Shown here: positions 21,550 through 30,505 of the stretch, piece by piece | Numbering within the stretch: the stretch's first letter is position 1 | Layout of the letters: every line of letters begins with the position of its first letter | Virus record (IMG/VR): IMGVR_UViG_3300020118_000445 | Span: 1-38,204 of that record | Reading direction: 5' to 3' (one strand) | Length of the DNA: 38,204 bases | Origin: a virus | Position numbers and translations under genes: made by a program | Notes under the pieces: generated by a model | What the model was told of the DNA's origin: nothing | Databases searched by the model: none | The model's input: the letters and a program-made list of their open reading frames with translations, nothing else

Positions 21550-22226
21550 ATCGAGAAGAAATCGCGAGGCTTTACATCCAAGGCAAAGGCATTGAAATCG
21601 GAGCGCATCATCATCCCTTTCCCGTCATGCCCTGGCAATTCAAGGTGACTTACATCGATAAATTCCCAAAAGATGTTTTAGTGCCGATGTTCCCCGAGAT
21701 CCCAGCGTCTCAAGTCATTGAACCTCAGATCGTCACTAACGGAATGACTTTAGACGGGATCGCGTCTGAATCCCAATATTTTGTGATTGCTTCTCACGTC
21801 ATTGAACACATGGAAAGCGCTTTGGTAGCGATTGAGAATCATTTGAGAGTGACGAAGCCCGGTGGAATTATTTTTTACGCCATTCCTGATTTCACGAATC
21901 CTTTTGATAAAAAAAGAGCCATCACCTCTTATGCTCACCACGAAACGGATTATCATCAGTACACGTATCAACCATTGGATTTCCAAGCCAATCTTCAGCG
22001 GCATTATTTAGAGTATCTCTCCGTTGTGGATCAAATCACGGGAGAAAGAGCCATTCAGATCGCTGATGAGTACATGCAAAAAAACCGGGATATTCATTTC
22101 CATGTCTTTAATCAGGATGAGATTTTAAGAATTTTCACTCGATTCAAAAAGCTTTTTTATACCGTGGAATTCTATGAATACTTGCCCAAACATTTTGAAC
22201 ACTTTGTGGTGATCAGAAAAAAATGA
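21546..22226 (+). CDS. SAM-dependent methyltransferase (class I)
   Basis: The protein has 226 residues. The SAM-binding motif I is GKGIEIGA (13-20). The post-I region contains YIDKF, and FVIASHVIEHM (about 78-88) and LRVTKPGGIIFYAIPD (about 100-115) are the methyltransferase motifs that position the acceptor. It is typical of the Methyltransf_11-like family. It overlaps both neighbours by four bases, so it is translationally coupled in the sugar module and probably modifies a sugar or lipid-linked intermediate. Confidence 0.85.
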   Translation: MNREEIARLYIQGKGIEIGAHHHPFPVMPWQFKVTYIDKFPKDVLVPMFPEIPASQVIEPQIVTNGMTLDGIASESQYFVIASHVIEHMESALVAIENHLRVTKPGGIIFYAIPDFTNPFDKKRAITSYAHHETDYHQYTYQPLDFQANLQRHYLEYLSVVDQITGERAIQIADEYMQKNRDIHFHVFNQDEILRIFTRFKKLFYTVEFYEYLPKHFEHFVVIRKK

Positions 22227-22450
22227 ATGACACTGAACCTCAAGATATTCTGAGACTGCATGCTGATTTTGATCCCACCACGGTGATTTGCTTGAGCCAC
22301 AAAAAAGGAGAGTTCATGGTGGATTTTTCTACTCCTTGTGAGCTTCATACTCTCACTTTGCTTTCAAAGATGTTAGAAACCGAAATCATTCATCTCACTC
22401 AAATCATGATGGCAGAAAGAAGAAACGATGATAAAAATCCTCCTCATTAG
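22223..22450 (+). CDS. Small hypothetical protein in the sugar module
   Basis: The protein has 75 residues, acidic with His and Met clusters. It overlaps the methyltransferase by four bases and the glycosyltransferase by 23 bases in another frame. No motif is recognised. It may exist mainly to couple translation of the two enzymes. Confidence 0.45.
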   Translation: MNDTEPQDILRLHADFDPTTVICLSHKKGEFMVDFSTPCELHTLTLLSKMLETEIIHLTQIMMAERRNDDKNPPH

Positions 22451-23567
22451 CCCTTACCCCAGAGATGCTAACTCCATGTGGAGAAGTGTCGGTCCCATGA
22501 AGTATCTGGCCAAGAATTCCAATGGGAAATATCAAATCAAGGTGCATCCCATCGGCCAAGACATTGCTTGGGATGAGATGGCCGATGTCGATCTCGTCTT
22601 TCTTCATCGCCCCTGCAGGCAAGATGATCTCACGATTCTTAAGATCGCACGCAATCTCAATATCCCGGTCTGGGTGGAATACGATGATTGGCTTTTTGAT
22701 TTACCTTCTTGGAATCCACACAAAGCCTCTTATGACAATCCAGGATTGCAATCCGTCATGGCGAGCTGTGTGGCTTGCGCCGATGTGATCTCGGTCACCA
22801 CGAGCGCTCTTTATGAAAAATTCAGAATCATCAATCCCAACGTCGTCATCGTTCCCAATGCCTACAGGTCTGATCTATTCCCTTACCGGAAAAAAGAAAC
22901 GCCTAAACGCCAACGCGCATTTTTTTGGCGAGGCTCCAATACTCATGAAGGTGATATCCATTCCGTCTTAGACGGCATCAAACAACTCCCAGCTCCCACC
23001 TACTACCTGGGATCCCTCCCCTGGAATATCCAAGCGCAACTCAAGCAAGGGCAGGCCTTCATCGTGGGTCATCAAGATCCGTTTATCTACATGCGTTATA
23101 TTTACAATCAAGCCTATCAGGTCATGATCAATCCTTTGATTGATTGTTTTTTCAATAGAGTGAAATCCAATATCGCCTACATCGAAGCCATGCATGCAGG
23201 AGCGCTTTGCGTGGCTCCTGACATGCCGGAATGGAGAAGGCCAGGAGTGATTACTTACATTCCTCATCGATCCGATGATTTCTTAAGAGCCTGCACTCAA
23301 GCCATTGAAATGGATGAGGCGACTTTCCAAGATCAAGTCGAAGATGGCTTTGCCGATATGAAATCCATGTATGATATCACGCATATCAATCAAATCAGGC
23401 TTTCAATGATTGAGGCCATGCTGGACAAAGAATTCAAACGAAATGAAAGAGATCCTTGGGATCAGCTCACGGCTTTATGGGCCATCAGCCATTTGAAAGG
23501 AAAACCTCTAGCTCCGGTCAATGAACAAACCTTGCAAGAAAAACATCTTACGGTAGAATCTACTTAA
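22428..23567 (+). CDS. Glycosyltransferase, GT-B fold (GT4-like)
   Basis: The protein has 379 residues and a GT-B layout. The N-terminal Rossmann half (ILLISPYP start, DLVFLHRP near 54-61, WVEYDDW near 82-88) is followed by a linker with VVIVPNAYR near 138-146. The C-terminal half carries FFWRGSNTHEGD near 164-175 and a donor-site region NIAYIEAMHAGALCVAP near 247-263. The EAMHAG motif is the usual nucleotide-sugar-binding segment. It would transfer an activated sugar, perhaps the one made by the dehydratase. It starts within the previous gene and ends the sugar module. Confidence 0.8.
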   Translation: MIKILLISPYPRDANSMWRSVGPMKYLAKNSNGKYQIKVHPIGQDIAWDEMADVDLVFLHRPCRQDDLTILKIARNLNIPVWVEYDDWLFDLPSWNPHKASYDNPGLQSVMASCVACADVISVTTSALYEKFRIINPNVVIVPNAYRSDLFPYRKKETPKRQRAFFWRGSNTHEGDIHSVLDGIKQLPAPTYYLGSLPWNIQAQLKQGQAFIVGHQDPFIYMRYIYNQAYQVMINPLIDCFFNRVKSNIAYIEAMHAGALCVAPDMPEWRRPGVITYIPHRSDDFLRACTQAIEMDEATFQDQVEDGFADMKSMYDITHINQIRLSMIEAMLDKEFKRNERDPWDQLTALWAISHLKGKPLAPVNEQTLQEKHLTVEST

Positions 23568-23570
23568 GGC

Positions 23571-23777
23571 ATGGCAAAAGTCCCAGATACCTGGAGTCAT
23601 GAGCAATGCATTTCCGTGGGATGCGTGGAATGGACTCAGCATTCCTCTGGACGGTGCGAGAAATGCAGGACTTATCATTGTATTGTGTGTAAAAAATTAT
23701 TCACTTCCAATAAATATGTTTTTCATTCAAAACCCCGTTGTGCTTATTGCACCAGTAAAAATAAAACACTGAAATGA
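23571..23777 (+). CDS. Small zinc-finger protein
   Basis: The protein has 68 residues with eight cysteines: C13, C18, C29, C32, C37, C40, C57 and C60. The last six form CxxC pairs (CEKC, CIVC, CAYC), a treble-clef or double-ribbon arrangement with a basic C-terminus. It probably binds zinc and nucleic acid or a host protein. Its stop overlaps the next start by four bases. No family is recognised. Confidence 0.65.
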   Translation: MAKVPDTWSHEQCISVGCVEWTQHSSGRCEKCRTYHCIVCKKLFTSNKYVFHSKPRCAYCTSKNKTLK

Positions 23778-24187
23778 GATTTTATAATCCTCAAGATGAA
23801 GAAGATTTCAAACAGGAGCAGTTGATCAATGAATGGCTTGGTAAAAAAAAGAATCGATGGAATGGTATCAACTTTGTACGGAAATGTTATGGTCGCAAAG
23901 GGACTGATAAGTACTTTGGAATTTCAAGAACCCGAAGCCTTTCAGAAGAAATTGGAGGCGATGGAACCTCAACACTTGAGGATCTTATTATTGGATCTGA
24001 TGGAAGAGATCTTGAAAATGGAGCATCAAACTTCCATACTCAAGAATATCTTGACCATCAAATTTATTTAAATTTGTTTTATTTAGGAATAAAGGAAGAA
24101 CTCTTTCTATGGGTGAAAAAGATGTTATTATTGTCGATGAACGAAGAAAAAATGCTCTCACTGATATCGGAGATCGATTCGGAGTGA
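23774..24187 (+). CDS. Hypothetical protein with a sigma-like motif
   Basis: The protein has 137 residues. The RSLSEEIGGDGTSTLEDLI region (55-73), followed by GRDLE, resembles the spacer segment of sigma factors. RWNGINFVRKCYGRKGTDK (27-45) resembles sentences in uncharacterised phage proteins near the terminase. The C-terminal 40 residues are a Leu-rich helix. A weaker 80-residue frame overlaps it, but four-base coupling to the upstream gene supports this one. It may be a transcription regulator. Confidence 0.5.
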   Translation: MRFYNPQDEEDFKQEQLINEWLGKKKNRWNGINFVRKCYGRKGTDKYFGISRTRSLSEEIGGDGTSTLEDLIIGSDGRDLENGASNFHTQEYLDHQIYLNLFYLGIKEELFLWVKKMLLLSMNEEKMLSLISEIDSE

Positions 24188-24342
24188 AAAAAACGGTCGA
24201 GCAATTGCAATCCCTCATGACTGAAGTGACCAAGGATAAGATCACCCCAGATACCGTCAATGCCGCATGTAATTGTGTTCAAAATCTCAATTTAACGATC
24301 AAAACTGCCATTCAAGCAGCTAAATTTTTGAGTGACAAATAA
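24109..24342 (+). CDS. Hypothetical helical protein
   Basis: The protein has 77 residues. It is helical and balanced in charge, with Cys54 and Cys56. It overlaps the end of the previous gene by 79 bases in another frame and the next GTG start by 11. AAGGAAG lies about 11 bases before the ATG. Internal composition is gene-like and no motif is recognised. Confidence 0.5.
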   Translation: MGEKDVIIVDERRKNALTDIGDRFGVKKTVEQLQSLMTEVTKDKITPDTVNAACNCVQNLNLTIKTAIQAAKFLSDK

Positions 24343-25180
24343 AAACTGTTTAGAATGCAAAAAACCGATTTCTCAAAAAGCTCATGCAAATCGTAAGAGA
24401 TGCAGAAAATGTGTTGAGTTTTTCAGGCGATATCCTAAAACTTCTTTGACTCAAGAACAAATCCATGAAGCAAAAAAACTCATTGGAAAAATGAGTCGAG
24501 GGGATATTGCTCACGAAATGGGATGCTCGGTTGCTAGTTTGGGACGAGCCTTTCGAGGAACACGATTAGCGTTTTTCAATCGATATTCGATCAACCCAAA
24601 ATTAGTCAAACAAGTTTGCGCTTATTATGAAATCCATGGAAGGAGAAAAACTCAAGAGCGTTTTCCTGAAATATGTATTAGATCAGTCGTTGAAAGATAC
24701 AAGCAATTTAAACCCAGGCAATCCAGATGGACGGATTCTCAAATCATTGAAGCAGCTAAGATGGCTGGACTGGTTTCATTTAAACATCAAGCGAAATATT
24801 TCAATCGGCCTAATGCAAGAGCATGCTCCATCAAAGTTCTTTATGTGAAAAGATTCCATGCCGCTCCAAAACTCTTTCATGGAATGCCGGCATTTAAAGC
24901 TAAATATTTAGTCACAAAAGATTGCCCTTTTATTCGATCCAATATTGGTTCATTCAGGGGAATTGATGATCGACGAAAGCAAAATTCAAAACCTAGATCC
25001 ACTCATCGAATAAAACTTTATCTTTGGTGCGATATGGAAAAACATTTAAGACCAGATCTTCCGCCTTTCATTCAAGAAAGCATTCGATCTTTAGCGCAAT
25101 TTCAATGTTGGCTTTTTCAAAGCAATGATCCCAAAAAACAAATCTTGAAACTCATCGCACAACGGAATGGAAAAGGTTAA
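24332..25180 (+). CDS. Zinc-ribbon and HTH DNA-binding protein
   Basis: The protein has 282 residues from a GTG start. The N-terminal C6-x2-C9 and C24-x2-C27 form a zinc ribbon, which supports that early start. A helix-turn-helix-like segment GDIAHEMGCSVASLGRAF lies near 57-74. Basic, aromatic-rich regions follow, including a second helical block near 135-175. It precedes the terminase genes in the same direction. It might be a late-gene regulator or a DNA-recognition protein for packaging. I cannot assign a family. Confidence 0.5.
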   Translation: MTNKNCLECKKPISQKAHANRKRCRKCVEFFRRYPKTSLTQEQIHEAKKLIGKMSRGDIAHEMGCSVASLGRAFRGTRLAFFNRYSINPKLVKQVCAYYEIHGRRKTQERFPEICIRSVVERYKQFKPRQSRWTDSQIIEAAKMAGLVSFKHQAKYFNRPNARACSIKVLYVKRFHAAPKLFHGMPAFKAKYLVTKDCPFIRSNIGSFRGIDDRRKQNSKPRSTHRIKLYLWCDMEKHLRPDLPPFIQESIRSLAQFQCWLFQSNDPKKQILKLIAQRNGKG

Positions 25181-25198
25181 GATATCTGAATAAAGCTC

Positions 25199-25585
25199 AT
25201 GCCAAAACATTTATTTAAACCTGGAAATAAATATGGAAAAGGTAAGCCCAAAGGAGCACTGAGTAAGCGTACTCTCTTATTGCAAGAAGTTTTCAAGGAC
25301 ATGGGACTGGATGTTCCGAAAAGGCTTCATGCTTGTATTGCCGAAATGCAAAAGCTTTATGATGAAGCCAAGAAAGTTGAAACGAAGGCGATGATTCTTT
25401 CGAATATGACGAATACTTATTTGGAAGTCATGCAATACCTTTATCCGAAAAGAAGAGCGATTGAGATCGAAAACACTCAAGTTTTTGAGCAATCCATGAC
25501 ATTCAATTTGAGATGGCAGGACGAGGATGATTCAACACGAACTCTTATTGCGCCGCCGAACTCTTCCCCAAAAGAAATTACATGA
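25199..25585 (+). CDS. Putative small terminase subunit
   Basis: The protein has 128 residues. The N-terminal FKPGNKYGKGKPKGALSKR (6-24) is the basic Gly/Lys-rich start shared by many small terminase-type proteins. It is followed by helical segments (27-90) that could form the oligomerisation ring, then an acidic tail. It directly precedes and overlaps (59 bases) the large terminase gene, the usual place for the DNA-recognition subunit. No strong HTH is visible, so the call rests on position and the basic start. Confidence 0.65.
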   Translation: MPKHLFKPGNKYGKGKPKGALSKRTLLLQEVFKDMGLDVPKRLHACIAEMQKLYDEAKKVETKAMILSNMTNTYLEVMQYLYPKRRAIEIENTQVFEQSMTFNLRWQDEDDSTRTLIAPPNSSPKEIT

Positions 25586-26840
25586 ATCCAAGGCTCGATT
25601 CAATGTAGCGAGCTGGGGAAGGCAATCGGGTAAAACCACTGCTGGCTTGGATAAGATGCTTTACAAGCCTTTACAAGGCAGGCCCTTTGGAATCTATTGG
25701 TACGTCCTCCAAACCTATTCAGCAGCTGAAATCGCTTTTCATCGATACTGTCAAAACTTTTGGCGCGATAGGGGATTGCTCGGAGGTCAACCTAATAAAA
25801 GCGATCTCTTTGTCCCGCTGATCAACGGAGCAGTCGTCCATTTTAAATCAGGAGATAACTTTGAGAATCTGAGAGCTGAGACTTTGGATGGATGTATCAT
25901 CGATGAGTTGAGGCAGCAGAATTCCGCTCTCTGGCCCAGAGTCATTCGTGCGATGCTAGCCAAGCATAAGGGTTGGTGTGATTTTTATTCCACGCCGAAT
26001 GGCCATGATCATTTTTACGATCTCTACCAATTCGCAATTGAGCATCCAGATGAATGGTCTATCTTTCACGCTCCTTCCATCGAAGCTCCGTGGTGGGATG
26101 CTTCCGAAATTGAATCAGCCAAAGCTTCGATGTCAGAAGATGAATTTGCTCAAGAGATTCTGGCTGAGTTTAGAGAAATCGGAAAAGGCAAAGTCTACAT
26201 CAACCATGGCCTTCACAACCAACGTACCGAGAATCCATTTGCCATTCGTGGATATCTTTGGAGTCATTATCTACCCATCATCGTGGGATTGGATTTTAAC
26301 GTAGCTTCCATGCGTTGGCTTCTCATGCAACATCGTGCGGGAGACTTCTATGTAGGCGATGAGATCGCTCCCATGGGCTATACCAACACAGAAGAGACGG
26401 TCGGAGTGCTCATTGAAAAAGTACGAGGCCATAAACCCGGCGTAATCCTGATCGGTGACGCGTCAGGTAAATCCCAAAAGACTTCGGCCAGTGGATCCAC
26501 GGACTATTCGATCATCATGAAGGCTCTCAAGGAAGCCGGGATTCCGGTGCACAATTACACGCCCGAATCCAATCCACTCGTCAAAGACCGAGTGAATATG
26601 GTCAATTCTCGTTTAAAGAGCGCGAATGGTCAGGTGCACCTTTGGTATCACCCACTCAACTGCAAGCACTTAAAACGAGATTTTGAGCGCGTGGTCTGGA
26701 AAGAAGGCGCTCAAGGCGCGATCATGGAAAAATCAGACTCCACTCTCACTCATGCTTCTGACGCATTGGGTTATCCGATCTGTCATTATTCCAAAGAATG
26801 GAAGTCATCACCCGGAGTTTTGAGAGTGGTTCCGCGTTAA
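25527..26840 (+). CDS. terL: Terminase large subunit
   Basis: The protein has 437 residues with both enzyme domains. The ATPase part has Walker A GRQSGKTT at 31-38, Walker B CIIDE at 123-127 and a coupling motif YSTPNG near 154-159. The RNase H-like nuclease part has three metal aspartates in VGLDFN (D256), LIGDAS (D311) and HASDALGY (D412). It powers genome translocation into the prohead and cuts the concatemer. The start overlaps the small subunit by 59 bases. Its last 33 bases overlap the reverse-strand glycosyltransferase. Confidence 0.92.
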   Translation: MIQHELLLRRRTLPQKKLHESKARFNVASWGRQSGKTTAGLDKMLYKPLQGRPFGIYWYVLQTYSAAEIAFHRYCQNFWRDRGLLGGQPNKSDLFVPLINGAVVHFKSGDNFENLRAETLDGCIIDELRQQNSALWPRVIRAMLAKHKGWCDFYSTPNGHDHFYDLYQFAIEHPDEWSIFHAPSIEAPWWDASEIESAKASMSEDEFAQEILAEFREIGKGKVYINHGLHNQRTENPFAIRGYLWSHYLPIIVGLDFNVASMRWLLMQHRAGDFYVGDEIAPMGYTNTEETVGVLIEKVRGHKPGVILIGDASGKSQKTSASGSTDYSIIMKALKEAGIPVHNYTPESNPLVKDRVNMVNSRLKSANGQVHLWYHPLNCKHLKRDFERVVWKEGAQGAIMEKSDSTLTHASDALGYPICHYSKEWKSSPGVLRVVPR

Positions 26841-27584
26841 GAACTCTTCAAAGCTTCCATCGAATTCACGGCTGGTATGAGCCGTCTTCCAATTCCGATA
26901 ATCCACATCAAATAACTCTGGATCGTGTTTGTTGACCGGCGTCCAATCGCAATTGAAGTTCTTCAGATAAGCCAGTTTCATCCCTAAGTCTTTCCATTGG
27001 TCATAGAGCGCAGCTTCAATGCCTCCATAATAGGCAAAGATCTCTTTGAATCCACCGATGTCTTTGATGAATCCCACATGGTAGGCAGCCACATTCCACA
27101 TCTCTACCGTATTGTGAATGAACACCTGATGCTCAGCAATCAGGTCGGGCTTTGAATTTCGAAGCACCGAATGGTAATAATCATATCCCACGCAAGCCGC
27201 CACTGCGATTTTAGGATCAGCCTTCATGACTTGCTTCAAAGCCTTCAAAGATCCAGGAGCAGGCCGATCATCCGGATCGCAAACCAGCATGTAATCCTCT
27301 CGCGTGATTCCCACTTCTTTCATGGCATGATTCAATCCCTCATGCAGTCCTAGATCTTTTCCTGAATCCACATACAGGCAATTGTACTGTTCACAATAGA
27401 TTTTGATCCAATCTCGGTTTCTCTCTTTATTCACTGGATAATGATTATCGATCACCACATGTCTCATCGCGGCATAGAATGGGTCACGTTTTTTTTCCAT
27501 GTAGAAATGCTTCAAGCAATCTTCTAAAAGTTTGGCTTTGCAAAAGGCAGGAGTGAATAAAAAAGTTCTCATGAATTTACTCAT
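26808..27584 (-). CDS. Glycosyltransferase, GT2-like (reverse strand in head module)
   Basis: The protein has about 258 residues from the ATG at 27584. Starts further upstream overlap the next head gene, and the ATG at 27572 is also possible. It shows GT-A features: a TFLFTPAF start, VVIDNHYP near 43-50, and LVCDPDDRP (about 100-108) supplying the DxD-type metal site. WNVAAYHVGFIKDIGGF follows near 166-182. It is the only gene on the minus strand between the terminase and the head genes, so it looks like an independently added cargo gene. It may glycosylate a virion protein, a host surface or the sugar-module product. Confidence 0.75.
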   Translation of the reverse strand: MSKFMRTFLFTPAFCKAKLLEDCLKHFYMEKKRDPFYAAMRHVVIDNHYPVNKERNRDWIKIYCEQYNCLYVDSGKDLGLHEGLNHAMKEVGITREDYMLVCDPDDRPAPGSLKALKQVMKADPKIAVAACVGYDYYHSVLRNSKPDLIAEHQVFIHNTVEMWNVAAYHVGFIKDIGGFKEIFAYYGGIEAALYDQWKDLGMKLAYLKNFNCDWTPVNKHDPELFDVDYRNWKTAHTSREFDGSFEEFLTRNHSQNSG

Positions 27585-27638
27585 ACATGGAGTGTCTCTT
27601 TTGTAAAATTCCTTTTTATCGTGCATGTCTGATAAGAG

Positions 27639-28739
27639 GTGGAAACATCTCTTCATAACTCCAAACGCTATAAAACCTTCATTGCCGATCGAAATCGTGC
27701 GCTTGAGCAAGTTCATCTCAATGCTCAGACCGATATCTCTCGAATGCTTTTTGAGGTCTTAGATCGAATCACTGGATACGTGAGCCATATGGGCATGAGT
27801 GGACGCCTCAGCGTGATTCAAATCAATCAACTCTCTGGAAGCCTGGAAGGATTCATCGATCAGAATCTAGGCATTCTTTTTCATAATCTCGTCAGTCGCA
27901 TTCAAAGACTGAGAAAAAACGTATTTGTTTTGACCTACACTTCAGAGATGGAAGCCATTGGACGAGCCACTCAAACACATCGCGAGCCCTCTCCTCATGA
28001 ATTTAAAAAGCGTCTGGATTCCGTTGCATTCAAACCTACACTCGATGATCAAAAGATAGAAAATCGAATCTGGCTAGGACTCATGAAAGTCCGATCCAAA
28101 ATCGTGAATGCATTCAATCTCGCTGTGGTTCAAGAGCTCACTCCTTTGGAAGTCGTTCAAAAAGTCAAAGCTTCTTATCCAGAAATATTGCAATACAAAC
28201 GCCCTCCCAGGACATTGAAGCCCTTGAGGGAAGCAGGTTACAATCCTTACGAGGAGCGAAAAGAAGCCGAAGAGTTTTACGACTTTGATTTTATCAGTGA
28301 TGGAGATTGGGATTTAGCGACACAAGCCTACAAAGATTCTGAATTGCCTGCTTCTCGATTTGATCAGGAAGCTTTGTATGATCCAGAGGTAGGGTATCAA
28401 AGATACTCTTGGGAAGTGGAGCAAGAAGTCACCGAGGATTTTGTCAAATCCGTTCGGGATGGACAAGTCGATGCAGCGAAAGATCTAGGCATCCAAGATT
28501 TTGTTTGGGTAGCCATTTTGGATGATCACACCTGTGAGAAATGTTGCTTACCGCGCGCGGGCAAGCTTTCTTCTGAAATTGAAAAAATGTTAGCCAGTAA
28601 AGAACTAGATGCAGATGAGTGTGATGCGATCACGCCTCCTGCCCATATGAATTGCAGGTGTGATGTAGCACCCGTTGCATCCACTGATGAAGTCGAAGGT
28701 CCTGATTGGAAATCCTTTGGAGAATGGTTAGACACATGA
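27639..28739 (+). CDS. Minor head protein, Mu F / SPP1 gp7-like
   Basis: The protein has 366 residues from a GTG start; a stop lies just upstream, so no longer version exists. Its C-terminus has the head-morphogenesis (Phage_Mu_F) signature: VAILDDHTCEKCC near 288-300, then TPPAHMNCRCDV near 330-341. It is strongly helical in the N-terminal 200 residues. Such proteins sit inside or at the portal vertex and guide DNA or ejection. It lies directly before the portal, in an order opposite to SPP1, where gp6 (portal) precedes gp7. The portal ATG overlaps its stop as ATGA. Confidence 0.7.
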   Translation: METSLHNSKRYKTFIADRNRALEQVHLNAQTDISRMLFEVLDRITGYVSHMGMSGRLSVIQINQLSGSLEGFIDQNLGILFHNLVSRIQRLRKNVFVLTYTSEMEAIGRATQTHREPSPHEFKKRLDSVAFKPTLDDQKIENRIWLGLMKVRSKIVNAFNLAVVQELTPLEVVQKVKASYPEILQYKRPPRTLKPLREAGYNPYEERKEAEEFYDFDFISDGDWDLATQAYKDSELPASRFDQEALYDPEVGYQRYSWEVEQEVTEDFVKSVRDGQVDAAKDLGIQDFVWVAILDDHTCEKCCLPRAGKLSSEIEKMLASKELDADECDAITPPAHMNCRCDVAPVASTDEVEGPDWKSFGEWLDT

Positions 28740-30505
28740 GCGAAGAAAAAACGAAAGCAAAAAGAAGCACAGTTTTAAGAAGCCAATGCTTTGATGAGAA
28801 AAAGTACGAGTACGATTTTTCATTCAAAGCAGGCAACGTCAATGATCCTTTGTCCGTTCATACGACTGTCGAGATGCTCGAATGCTTAGAGCGAAATAAA
28901 AACGTTGAACTCGATGCCAAGGTCATGGGGATTCAAGAGGGACAGCTGGTTTCTAAGCGAATCAGTAAAGAAAAGTTTCGAGAGTCTTATGTCAAATCGC
29001 CTTGGGATCAAGTCAAATTCAAAGAATCATCCAATGCATTTGCGACTGGATTCGATCCCTTTCCTGGGGTAGGCAATGACTTCACTCCTCTTTTGGGCGG
29101 CCCATTCTATAAAAACCTGTACTATTATCAAGACTACATTCGGATGCATGCCGAAGCATTCTTTGCTTATCACAATGATCCCGTCGCAAGAGCTTTCACT
29201 CAAATCACGCGAGACTTCGTTTTAGGCACGGGATATGAAGTTCAATGCGATACCAACGATCGACAAGGTCAAGTGGCTTTGGCTGCGTGGAAAGCATTTG
29301 AAGAAGCCAATGACTTTCAAGAGCAAATTGATCAAGCCGTCACTGAAACCAGTATTTATGGCGAGATCATGTTTTGGGAGCTTCCCTCTCATCAAGCCAA
29401 AATTACTTATCAACTCAGTGGAAAAGATACCGATCCCAAAGCCATCATCCCTCGTTTAAGAATCATTGATCCATCCAACATCGTAGAGATCATCACTTAC
29501 CCAGAGGATATCACACGACCGCTTGCGTATATTTGGTTGACTCCCACTCAGTATCAGATTTTTACAGGCGGACTCAATTCTGACTCATCTGATTCCATGC
29601 CGATTCAGCCTACGTTAAAATTCATTTATCGGCAGATCCCCGCTGAGCAAATGCATCATTTCAAAATCAACTCGGTTTCCAATGAAAAGCGCGGGCGATC
29701 GGATTATTTTCCCATCTTTGCTTACTTGAAGCGTCTTAGGGATTCAGTCGATTATTCTTTGATTGGATTGCAAAAGGCTTCTGCGTGGGCGATTGATACG
29801 GAGATCGATGGCGATCAAGCAGACATCGATGCTTATGTTCAGGCTCAGGCAGCATTGGGCACCATTCCTCAAGCGGGATCGGAATTTGTTCACACGAAAG
29901 CGATCAAACGAATCATCTTGGCAGCTCAAGGAAAAGGGGGAGTCGCAAGCGATGCATTCTCATGGTCACTCAGCATGGCTTGCGCAGGTGTAGGTATTCC
30001 TGTTTCTTATTTGGGAACTCATTTAAGCGGCGGCTCGACTCGCGCTTCGGCTTTAGTCTCTACTGAGCCAGTCGCTAAGAAAATGGAGAAGCGAAGAGAA
30101 TTCATTAAGCGAATCATCAGACGCGCTTGGGCAATCGTCATGAAGCAAGCCGGACTCCCCATGATTGATTGCAACATCATCTTCCCAGAGATTATTACAC
30201 AAGACCGATCGCAAAAACTTAAGGATCTGCTTCTCATGCAGCAATCCAGATGGATCTCTCCCGAGCGAGCTGCTGCCATGGCGGCTAAGGAAATTGGGAT
30301 TCAGAATTACAGTTATCAAGTGGAACTTGAGAAGATGAAAGAAGAACTTCCCGAAGTTCCCATGCCGCTGACCACACCCGGTGCAGTGAGTGGGGATTCG
30401 GAGATGCAGACTTCTCCTTTTGGATCCAAAGATGACAATCCGGATGTCAGTGGTCTCACCTCTCAAAATAGAAAGGATATCAAATCCGATGATACCAACC
30501 TCTGA
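28736..30505 (+). CDS. Portal protein
   Basis: The protein has 589 residues from the ATG at 28736, which overlaps the upstream TGA. A start ten codons earlier is inside the previous gene. It has a portal-like layout: a DYIRMHAEAFFAYHNDPVARAF clip/wing region near 135-155 and a long helical stem near 320-345 (YFPIFAYLKRLRDSVDYS). A further helix near 440-475 ends in RRAW. It has the expected length of a 12-mer ring protein and sits between the Mu F-like gene and the protease/scaffold. The last 60 residues are charged and disordered. Confidence 0.8.
   Translation: MSEEKTKAKRSTVLRSQCFDEKKYEYDFSFKAGNVNDPLSVHTTVEMLECLERNKNVELDAKVMGIQEGQLVSKRISKEKFRESYVKSPWDQVKFKESSNAFATGFDPFPGVGNDFTPLLGGPFYKNLYYYQDYIRMHAEAFFAYHNDPVARAFTQITRDFVLGTGYEVQCDTNDRQGQVALAAWKAFEEANDFQEQIDQAVTETSIYGEIMFWELPSHQAKITYQLSGKDTDPKAIIPRLRIIDPSNIVEIITYPEDITRPLAYIWLTPTQYQIFTGGLNSDSSDSMPIQPTLKFIYRQIPAEQMHHFKINSVSNEKRGRSDYFPIFAYLKRLRDSVDYSLIGLQKASAWAIDTEIDGDQADIDAYVQAQAALGTIPQAGSEFVHTKAIKRIILAAQGKGGVASDAFSWSLSMACAGVGIPVSYLGTHLSGGSTRASALVSTEPVAKKMEKRREFIKRIIRRAWAIVMKQAGLPMIDCNIIFPEIITQDRSQKLKDLLLMQQSRWISPERAAAMAAKEIGIQNYSYQVELEKMKEELPEVPMPLTTPGAVSGDSEMQTSPFGSKDDNPDVSGLTSQNRKDIKSDDTNL

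Noticed and set aside
23829-24071. An 80-codon frame overlapping the gene at 23774-24187
   Set aside because: The overlapping longer frame has ATGA coupling and a sigma-like motif; this one has no ribosome site and ends without a neighbour.
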